A stretch of 64,000 nt of DNA from positions 583,347-647,346 of the forward strand of contig NZ_BAAAUV010000001.1 of NCBI RefSeq assembly GCF_039534125.1, read 5' to 3'. The notes beneath the pieces are model-generated. The model saw nothing but the letters and a program-made list of their open reading frames with translations, ran no database searches and was not told the origin of the DNA. The translations under genes were made by a program, and so were the position numbers. Shown here in pieces: positions 57,880 through 64,000 of the stretch. Positions within the stretch are counted from its first letter, which is position 1; each line of letters begins with the position of its first letter. The DNA comes from Actinocorallia longicatena. Its GTDB lineage: Bacteria > Actinomycetota > Actinomycetes > Streptosporangiales > Streptosporangiaceae.

Positions 57880-59565
57880 ATGGTGTCGCCTCTCAGCAGC
57901 CCCTATCCCCGGCCGGTCCCCCTGATCGGGGACGCCTCGGCCGCCGCTGAACGGGCGGCCGACCCGGCCGCGTGGGCCTTCCCCGGCCCCGCCCGCGAGG
58001 CCTTCTACGACGTCGTCGGGGCCCGGCGCGACATCCGCCGCTTCCGCCCCGACCCGGTACCGCCCGAGACCCTCGAGCGGGTCCTGGCCGCCGCGCACGC
58101 CGCCCCGTCCGTCGGGCACAGCCAGCCGTGGCGGTTCCTCGTCGTCCGGGACGCCGCCCGGCGCGACGCCGCGGCGCTGATGGCCGAGCGGGAGAAGCTG
58201 GCCCAGGCCGACCTGATGGACGAGGAGTCCGGCCGCCAGCTCCGCGATCTCAGCCTGGAGGGGATCCGGGCCGCCCCGCTGGGCGTGGTGGTCTGCTGCG
58301 ACCGCAGGACCCCGGCGACCGGGGTGCTGGGCCGGGCCACCTTCCCCGACGCCGATCTCTGGTCGTGCGCGTGCGCCATCCAGAACCTGTGGCTGGCGGC
58401 CCGGGCGGAGGGACTCGGCCTGGGCTGGGTCACCCTGTTCCGGCCCGAGGAGCTGGCCGCCCTGCTCGGCCTGCCCGACGGGGTGGTGACCCTCGGCTGG
58501 CTCTGCCTGGGCTGGCCCGACGAGCGGCCGCCCGAGCCCGGCCTCCAGCGGCGCGGCTGGTCCCGGCGGGCCCCGCTCAGCGAGGTCGTCTTCACCGACT
58601 CCTGGCCGGGGAGCGCCCCTCCCCCGCCGCCCTCACGGCTGGCGGCCCCCGACCAGCGGGCCGTGGTGACCGCCCGCGACTCCGGTGACGACCTGCTGAC
58701 CGTCCCGACCTCGCTCGGGGTCCTGGACACCGTGCTGGACCGGATCCTCGCCGTCCGGCCCGAGGGGGCGGCCGGAGGCACCCTGGTGCTGGCCGCCGCC
58801 GCGCACCCGGTCACCCGGCACGGCGTCTCGGCCTACCCGCCCTCGGTCACCGGGGACGTCCTGGCCGCCGCCCGCGAGGGGACCTCCCAGTCGGCGACGG
58901 CCGCCCGCGCCGCGGGGCTGGACCTCCACGCGGTCGACACCGGCACCGGCGACGGCGACCTGCTCACCCGCGACGCCCTGACGCCCGCCTCCGCCGCCGC
59001 CCTCGTGGAGCGCGGCCGGGCGACGGGCCTCGGCCTGGCCCCGGCGGGCCTGGTGGCCCTCGGCGAGGTCGGCATCGGCAACACCACCCCGGCCGCGGCC
59101 CTGGCCGCCGCCCTCCTGGGCCTGCCCGCCGCCGACACCGTGGGCCTCGGCGCGGGCGCGGACTCGGCGATGCTCGACCGCAAGCGCGAGGTCGTCGAGG
59201 CCGCCCTGGCCCGGCTGGACGGCCGGGCCGATCCCCTCGCGGTCTGCGGGGGGCCCGAGTTCGCCTTCCTGGCCGGGGTGGTCCTCGGCACCGCCGAGGC
59301 CGGCGGGATCGTGGTCCTGGACGGCCTGGCCACGTCGGTGGCGGCGCTGGCGGCCGTCCGGCGCTCGCCCGGGGTGGTCGCCCATCTGGTCGCCGGTCAG
59401 CGCAGCCGCGAGCGCGCCCACGGGCTCGTCCTGCGCGAACTGGGCCTGGAACCGCTGCTGGACCTGCGGTTGCGGGCCGGTGAGGGGGTCGGGGCGTGCC
59501 TGGCGGCCGGCCTCATCCTGGACGGGCTGCGGATGCGGCGGGAGACCGCGCGGACATCCGCCTGA
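57880..59565 (+). CDS. BluB-CobT fusion: dimethylbenzimidazole synthase plus NaMN:DMB phosphoribosyltransferase
   Basis: 561 aa. Residues about 20-235 are BluB, a nitroreductase-fold enzyme that breaks down FMNH2 to 5,6-dimethylbenzimidazole (RRDIRRFRPDPVPPETLERV, APSVGHSQPWRF, GLGLGWVTLF). After a Pro-rich linker, residues about 255-555 are CobT (SLGVLDTVLDRI, GEVGIGNTTPAAAL with its conserved Gly-rich loop, AHGLVLRELGLEPLLDL), which attaches ribose phosphate to that base. One polypeptide would thus make and activate the lower ligand of cobalamin. The catalytic Glu of CobT is not clearly placed. No other cobalamin gene or B12 riboswitch is visible nearby. Confidence 0.92.
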   Translation: MVSPLSSPYPRPVPLIGDASAAAERAADPAAWAFPGPAREAFYDVVGARRDIRRFRPDPVPPETLERVLAAAHAAPSVGHSQPWRFLVVRDAARRDAAALMAEREKLAQADLMDEESGRQLRDLSLEGIRAAPLGVVVCCDRRTPATGVLGRATFPDADLWSCACAIQNLWLAARAEGLGLGWVTLFRPEELAALLGLPDGVVTLGWLCLGWPDERPPEPGLQRRGWSRRAPLSEVVFTDSWPGSAPPPPPSRLAAPDQRAVVTARDSGDDLLTVPTSLGVLDTVLDRILAVRPEGAAGGTLVLAAAAHPVTRHGVSAYPPSVTGDVLAAAREGTSQSATAARAAGLDLHAVDTGTGDGDLLTRDALTPASAAALVERGRATGLGLAPAGLVALGEVGIGNTTPAAALAAALLGLPAADTVGLGAGADSAMLDRKREVVEAALARLDGRADPLAVCGGPEFAFLAGVVLGTAEAGGIVVLDGLATSVAALAAVRRSPGVVAHLVAGQRSRERAHGLVLRELGLEPLLDLRLRAGEGVGACLAAGLILDGLRMRRETARTSA

Positions 59566-60748
59566 GCGCCAGGGCCGTGTAGAGGGCGGCGCCGTCGGCG
59601 ATGACGTCCTCGTCGTAGGCCACGTCGGCGCTGTGGTTGGCGGGGGCCGTCAGCGGGTCCCTGCCGGGCGGGCAGCCGCCGATCGCCGCCAGGGCGCCGG
59701 GCACGTCTCCCAGCACGTAGGAGAAGTCCTCCGACCCCGGATAGGGCCTGGCCAGGGTCTCGAACCGGCCGTCGCCCAGGGTCCGCTCGACGGTCTCGCC
59801 GAGCAGGGCGGCCTCCGCCGGGTCGTTCTCCGTGACGGGGTAGCCGGGGGCGATCCTCGCGTCGACCGTCAGGTGGTGGGCGGCGGCGATGTTCTCCAGC
59901 AGATGGACCACGCCCGCCGTCGCCCTGGCCCTGGCCCGCGGGGAGAAGCTCCGGATCGTCGCCTCGAAGCGGGCCTCGGCCGGGATGACGTTGACGGCCG
60001 TCCCTGCGTTGAAGCGCCCGACGGTCACGACCACCGGATCGAAGACGTCGAAGGAGCGGGTGACGAAGGTCTGCAGGGCGGTCACCATCTCGCAGGCCGC
60101 CGGCACGGGATCGAGGGCGTGGTGGGGCATCGAGCCATGGCCGCCCCGCCCGCGGACGGTCACCGAGAGGGAATCCGAGGCCGCCAGCATCGGCCCGCCC
60201 CTGGTCGTCACCCGGCCCGCGGGGAGCAGCGAGCCGAACACGTGGAGGGCGTAGGCGGCGACCGGGCGGCGCCCCGCGGCGTCCAGGACCCCCTCGGCCA
60301 GCATCAGCCGGGCCCCGTGGTCCTGCTCCTCGCCCGGCTGGAACATGAACACGACCGTCCCGGGCAGATCGCGGGCGCTCAGCAGCCGGGCCGCGCCCAC
60401 GAGCATCGCGGTGTGCAGATCGTGCCCGCAGGCGTGCATGATCCCGTGGAAGCGGGAGGCGAAGGGGATCTCGGCCGTCTCGGTGACCGGAAGGGCGTCC
60501 ATGTCCGCGCGCAGGAGCACGACCGGTCCCGGACCGCCCTCCAGGACGGCCACGACCGAGCTCAGCGCCCTGCCGGTGGTGATCCGCAGGGGCAGGCCCT
60601 CCAGGGCGGCGAGGACCTTCTCCTGCGTCCTGGGGAGCGCCAGCCCGATCTCGGGTTCGGCGTGGAGATCACGTCGCAGCGCGATGAGCTCGTCCGGGTA
60701 CGGACTAAAATCGGGCGTTCCAAAAGCTGATTCCGACCAGTATTTCAT
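59513..60748 (-). CDS. M20 family metallopeptidase/amidohydrolase
   Basis: 411 aa. Metal-binding and catalytic motifs: LLRADMDALPV (Asp), MHACGHDLHTAML (Cys/His), FQPGEEQDHGA (Glu-Glu), ALHVFGSLLPAG, and a late NHSADVAYDED. The dimerisation domain has GGHGSMPHHALDPV. These enzymes release amino acids from N-acyl amino acids, hippurate or IAA-amino acids. It overlaps the 3' end of the BluB-CobT gene by 53 bases. ATG 60748 has no clear ribosome site; ATG 60781 (GCGGGA 8 bases upstream) would add 11 residues and overlap the divergent ThrE-type gene. Confidence 0.9.
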   Translation of the reverse strand: MKYWSESAFGTPDFSPYPDELIALRRDLHAEPEIGLALPRTQEKVLAALEGLPLRITTGRALSSVVAVLEGGPGPVVLLRADMDALPVTETAEIPFASRFHGIMHACGHDLHTAMLVGAARLLSARDLPGTVVFMFQPGEEQDHGARLMLAEGVLDAAGRRPVAAYALHVFGSLLPAGRVTTRGGPMLAASDSLSVTVRGRGGHGSMPHHALDPVPAACEMVTALQTFVTRSFDVFDPVVVTVGRFNAGTAVNVIPAEARFEATIRSFSPRARARATAGVVHLLENIAAAHHLTVDARIAPGYPVTENDPAEAALLGETVERTLGDGRFETLARPYPGSEDFSYVLGDVPGALAAIGGCPPGRDPLTAPANHSADVAYDEDVIADGAALYTALALRRMSARSPAASAARPG

Positions 60749-60760
60749 TACGGAGTGTTC

Positions 60761-62101
60761 TTGTCGCGGCACAATGTGCATGGTCAAGGTCCCGCCTCGC
60801 GGGCGCAACCGGCACCGGCGGGTAACCTGCGAAAGTTCCGCGGCAGGACGACCGAGGCGGACGTCGCCCAGATCCTGCTGGTCGCCTCGCGTGCCGGGGA
60901 GATGCTGTTGCGCAGCGGCGCGTCGGCCGCCGACACCGTCGCGACCACCCGCAGGATCACCGAGGCGCTGGGCCTGCGCGACTGCCTCGTCGACGTGACC
61001 CTCACGGCCCTGTACCTCTCCCACCGCAGCGGGCCCAGGTCCGCGCCGATGACCGAACTGCGGATCATCCGGGGCGCCTCGGTCTCCTACGACCGGATCC
61101 AGCGGGTGCACGGCTTCCTGGACGACGTCGAGGCCGGCCGGGTCCCGCTCGGGTCCGCGCTGCGCAGGCTCGACGACCTCGACCGCGAGGGCCCGCTCTA
61201 CCCCGCCTGGACCGAGACCGTCGCGTGGGCGGCCCTCTCGGGATTCTTCACCGTGATCCTGCGCGGCGGCTGGGTCGTCTTCGTCGCGGCCTGCCTCGCC
61301 GCCGCCGTGGTCGACCGGGCCAACCGGTGGCTGTCGGCCCGCGGGGTCCCGGTCTTCCACCGGGCCGTCCTCAGCGGGGCCGCGGCCACGGCCATGGCGA
61401 CCGGGCTGTTCCTGGCCGGGGTGACCGGCCAGGCGGCCCTGATCGTCGCGGGGGGCATCGCGGTGATGCTGCCGGGGCTCGCCTTCACCGGCGGCGTCCA
61501 GGACGCCATCGAGGGCTACCTCGTGACGGCCGCCGCCCGCACCTTCGACGCCGCACTCGTCACCGCCGCCCTGGTGGCGGGGGTCGGCGCGGTGCTCTAC
61601 CCGGCCGTCCGGATGGGGCTGCGGGTCCCCCAGGTCCAGCCGGGCGGGCTCGACCTCGGCGGCTGGTCCCAGCTCCCGCTCCAGCTCGCCGCCGCCGGGA
61701 TGGTCTGCGCCTGCCTGGCCCTGTGCTTCCAGGCCAGGGCCTCGGGCCTGGTCACCGCGTTCGGCTCCGGGGCGCTCGGCTGGGGCCTGTTCCTCGTGCT
61801 CTGGCAGCACCTGGACGTCCCCATGACGATCGCGGCGGCGCTGGCCTCGGTCGTCATCGGGATCTACGCCCGCCTCCTCGACCGGTTCGCCGGTCTCCCC
61901 GGCCCCCTGACGGTCGTCGCCGGGATCGCGCCGATGGCCCCCGGCTACGTGATCTACCAGGGGATGCTGCACCTCAGCCACGGCGACACCGCTCCGGGCG
62001 TCCAGGCCATCGGCCAGGCCGTCACCGTCGGCCTGGCCCTCGCGGCGGGCGTCACCTTCGGCCAGATGACCGCTGGACTGGGAGTGCGCTCCAAGATCTA
62101 G
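60761..62101 (+). CDS. ThrE-type threonine/serine exporter (DUF1212/ThrE_2 fusion)
   Basis: 446 aa from a TTG at 60761 with CGGAG 5 bases upstream; GTG codons at 60755 and 60776 are alternatives. The family-like part starts near ADVAQILLVASRAGEML. The first part (to about 160) is the cytoplasmic domain, followed by ten hydrophobic segments in two five-helix sets. GGIAVMLPGLAFTGGVQDAI and GPLTVVAGIAPMAPGYVIYQGML are family hallmarks. It exports threonine and serine in corynebacteria. The start regions of this gene and the M20 gene nearly touch, so their promoters must overlap the coding ends. Confidence 0.85.
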   Translation: MSRHNVHGQGPASRAQPAPAGNLRKFRGRTTEADVAQILLVASRAGEMLLRSGASAADTVATTRRITEALGLRDCLVDVTLTALYLSHRSGPRSAPMTELRIIRGASVSYDRIQRVHGFLDDVEAGRVPLGSALRRLDDLDREGPLYPAWTETVAWAALSGFFTVILRGGWVVFVAACLAAAVVDRANRWLSARGVPVFHRAVLSGAAATAMATGLFLAGVTGQAALIVAGGIAVMLPGLAFTGGVQDAIEGYLVTAAARTFDAALVTAALVAGVGAVLYPAVRMGLRVPQVQPGGLDLGGWSQLPLQLAAAGMVCACLALCFQARASGLVTAFGSGALGWGLFLVLWQHLDVPMTIAAALASVVIGIYARLLDRFAGLPGPLTVVAGIAPMAPGYVIYQGMLHLSHGDTAPGVQAIGQAVTVGLALAAGVTFGQMTAGLGVRSKI

Positions 62102-62141
62102 GCTGGTCCCGCGAGTCCGACCGATATCTGGGGGTTCAGTC

Positions 62142-63116
62142 ATGCACAAGGTCACGCTGGGAAGCCAGGGCCTCACCGTTTCCGCTCAGGGCCTCGGCTG
62201 TATGGGGATGAGCCAGTCCTACGGGCCGGCGGATGACACGACCTCGATCGCCACGCTGCACCGGGCGATCGAGCTGGGGGTGACACTGCTGGACACCGCC
62301 GACATCTACGGGGCGACCGGGATCTACGGGTTCGGGGCGAACGAGAAGCTGCTCGGGTACGCGCTCGACGGCCGGCGCGACGAGGTGCAGATCGCCACGA
62401 AGTGCGGCATCCAGGACATCAACCCGGAGCAGAGCTCGAAGTTCACCCTCGGCGCCGCCCCCGCCTATGTGAAGCAGGCCTGCGAGGCCTCGCTGAAGCG
62501 GCTGCGGACCGACCACATCGACCTCTATTACCTGCACCGGGTCGACCCGGCCACCCCGATCGAGGACACGATCGGGGCCATGGCCGAGCTGGTGGCCGAG
62601 GGCAAGGTCCGCTACCTGGGCGTCTCGGAGACCACCGCCGAGCAGCTCGAGCGGGCCCACGCGGTGCACCCGATCAGCGCGATCCAGTCGGAGTACTCGC
62701 TGTGGACGCGCGGCATCGAGGACGAGGTGCTGCCCGCCGCGCGCCGCCTCGGCATCGGGATCGTGCCGTTCTCCCCGCTCGGCCGGGGCTTCCTGACCGG
62801 ATCGCTCGGCGCGGACGCCACCTTCGGCAAGGGCGACTTCCGGGCGAGCAACCCGCGCTTCAGGGCCGAGAACGCCGACGCCAACCAGTCGCTGGTCGAG
62901 GTGATCCGCGAGGTCGCCGCCGCCCACGAGGTCCTCCCCGGCCAGGTCGCCCTCGCCTGGGTCCACTCGCGCGGCGACGACATCGTCCCGATCCCCGGCA
63001 CCAAGCGCAGCACCTACCTGGAGCAGAACGCCGCCGCGGCGGAGCTCAAGCTCACCGGGGACGACCTGGCCCGCCTCGCCACCCTCGCCGACGCGGTCTC
63101 CGGGGCACGCTACTGA
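62142..63116 (+). CDS. Aldo/keto reductase (intact)
   Basis: 324 aa. Begins HKVTLGSQGLTVSAQGLGCMGMS, with TLLDTADIYGATGIYGFGANEKLLG (tetrad Asp/Tyr), IATKCG (Lys), YYLHRVDPATPIED (His), and the C-terminal IPGTKRSTYLEQN that binds NADPH. This is the actinobacterial YakC/pyridoxal-reductase-like subgroup. It is complete, unlike the truncated copy at 52388-53113. ATG 41 bases after the ThrE-type stop, GGGGG upstream. The substrate is unknown. Confidence 0.92.
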   Translation: MHKVTLGSQGLTVSAQGLGCMGMSQSYGPADDTTSIATLHRAIELGVTLLDTADIYGATGIYGFGANEKLLGYALDGRRDEVQIATKCGIQDINPEQSSKFTLGAAPAYVKQACEASLKRLRTDHIDLYYLHRVDPATPIEDTIGAMAELVAEGKVRYLGVSETTAEQLERAHAVHPISAIQSEYSLWTRGIEDEVLPAARRLGIGIVPFSPLGRGFLTGSLGADATFGKGDFRASNPRFRAENADANQSLVEVIREVAAAHEVLPGQVALAWVHSRGDDIVPIPGTKRSTYLEQNAAAAELKLTGDDLARLATLADAVSGARY

Positions 63117-63206
63117 TCGATTTCCGATAACCGTCGGGTCACGGGTCCAACCGGAGGCCTTACGAGCGCGTCGAACCGGGCAGAGTGAACGGGAAGGAGC
63201 CGTCGC

Positions 63207-64000
63207 ATGCCTGAGGTCGCACCGCTGCAGCCAGGAGATCCCGCCTCGATCGGCGGGTACCGGCTGACGGGCCGCCTGGGCGAGGGCGGCCAGGGGGTGG
63301 TGTACCTCGGTACGGGCCCGAACCTCGAGACGGTGGCCGTCAAGCTGCTGAGCGCCCATCTCGACGGGATGGCGCGGCAGCGCTTCGTCCGCGAGGCGGC
63401 GGCCACCAAGCGGGTCGCCCGGTTCTGCACCGTGCAGGTCCTCGACGCCGACCTCGAGGGCGACCGGCCCTACATCGTCAGCGAGTACATCCCGGGGCCG
63501 TCGCTCGCCGAGTACGTGACGGCCGACGGGGTGATGAGCGGCGGAGCGCTGGAACGCCTGGCCATCGGCACCCTGACGGCCCTCGCGGCGATCCACACCG
63601 CCGGGGTCGTCCACCGGGACTTCAAGCCGCACAACGTGATCCTCGGCCCGGACGGCCCCCGGGTGATCGACTTCGGGATCGCCAAGGCCCTCGACACGGC
63701 CGCCTCCAGCACCGTGCCGAGCGGAGTGATCGGTACCCCTGCCTACATGGCCCCCGAGCAGATCAGGGGGATGGCGCTCGGCACCCCCGCCGACGTCTGG
63801 GCCTGGGCGTCGACGATCGTGTTCGCCGCGACGGGCGTGCCGCCCTTCGGCACCGACAGCATCCCCACCGTGGTCGGCCGGATCCTGCACGCCGATCCGA
63901 ACCTCGGCTCGCTCGCCGCGCCCGTCCGCGACCAGGTCGCGGACGCCCTCGGCAAGGGGCCCGCGCAGCGGCCGTCCCCGCACGACCTGCTCATGCCGCT
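63207..64000 (+). CDS. Serine/threonine protein kinase (3' truncated by window)
   Basis: 264 residues visible, frame open at the window end. The kinase core is complete to the C-lobe: glycine loop LGEGGQGVVY, Lys46 in VAVKLL, H136-R137-D138-F-K in VVHRDFKPHN, D155-F-G in IDFGIAK, and GTPAYMAPEQ. All catalytic residues are intact. The rest (linker, membrane helix, sensor) is outside. ATG has AAGGAG 7 bases upstream. A Tyr/Ser phosphatase at 11149 is the only other protein-phosphate gene of that type and is far away. Confidence 0.93.
   Translation, partial: MPEVAPLQPGDPASIGGYRLTGRLGEGGQGVVYLGTGPNLETVAVKLLSAHLDGMARQRFVREAAATKRVARFCTVQVLDADLEGDRPYIVSEYIPGPSLAEYVTADGVMSGGALERLAIGTLTALAAIHTAGVVHRDFKPHNVILGPDGPRVIDFGIAKALDTAASSTVPSGVIGTPAYMAPEQIRGMALGTPADVWAWASTIVFAATGVPPFGTDSIPTVVGRILHADPNLGSLAAPVRDQVADALGKGPAQRPSPHDLLMP

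Noticed and set aside
57780..57880. B12 riboswitch upstream of the BluB-CobT gene
   Set aside because: The gap is about 100 bases and is mainly occupied by the terminator of the previous gene; no B12-box sequence was found.

Overview
The window is very GC-rich, uses many GTG and TTG starts, and has short operons with stop/start overlaps. It carries a complete mce lipid-import operon, a class F sortase, a DUF5302 protein, a MocR regulator, an ANTAR protein and a eukaryote-type Ser/Thr kinase. Together these point to a high-GC actinobacterium, probably of the Streptosporangiales/Thermomonosporaceae type. The family assignment is inference. I saw no tRNA, rRNA, CRISPR array or phage genes. Most of the window looks like stable chromosome.

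Layout. 3-8600: tail of a PLAT-domain protein, an acyl-CoA dehydrogenase and an SDR enzyme divergent across two palindromes, a secreted anchored protein, a DMT-type transporter convergent with a TetR regulator, a Cys-rich winged-helix regulator with a DUF3291 protein, a stand-alone KAS II (FabF) and a DUF402 protein. 8650-15700: a PLD-N-type membrane protein, a beta-lactamase-fold lipoprotein, a dihydrodipicolinate-reductase-like dehydrogenase, a tyrosine phosphatase, a DUF5302 protein, three membrane proteins and a MocR regulator divergent from a small membrane protein. 15600-22400: Tex, a lipoprotein, an MFS exporter, a CHAP-domain protein, two tiny overlapping ORFs and a LysE exporter. 22421-33610: a mce operon on the minus strand (two YrbE permeases, six Mce proteins, one Mce-associated protein), followed by a coiled-coil protein that looks like an ATPase-dead SF1 helicase. 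33864-43457: FdhF-like molybdoenzyme with FdhD, acyl-CoA dehydrogenase, PuuD-like amidase, flavohemoprotein, MBL hydrolase, ThyX, PrmC-like methyltransferase and a GPGG small membrane protein. 43526-45825: a fused TrpE-TrpG behind a classical tryptophan attenuator (13-aa leader with three consecutive Trp codons, then a terminator). 45954-51481: VOC and CMD genes, a secreted protein with a class F sortase, TetR, Nei/Fpg glycosylase and phosphoglucomutase. 51487-53417 is the one clearly disturbed patch: a frameshifted IS701-type transposase remnant joined tail-to-tail to a truncated aldo/keto reductase, then a 168-bp MITE-like element with perfect 20-bp inverted repeats. 53414-64000: a PAS-GAF-SpoIIE phosphatase with a GAF-ANTAR protein, NDH-2, a GlsB/YeaQ membrane protein, a BluB-CobT fusion, an M20 hydrolase, a ThrE-type exporter, an intact aldo/keto reductase and a Ser/Thr kinase cut by the window end.

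How genes connect. The two acyl-CoA dehydrogenases, the SDR, KAS II and the mce importer suggest active lipid handling, but they are separate transcription units. Related AAGCG/CGCTT palindromes sit in front of an acyl-CoA dehydrogenase, the 10066 dehydrogenase and the mce operon, which hints at TetR-type control of lipid genes. FdhF/FdhD, ANTAR/SpoIIE, VOC/CMD and secreted protein/sortase are tight pairs whose junctions imply translational coupling.
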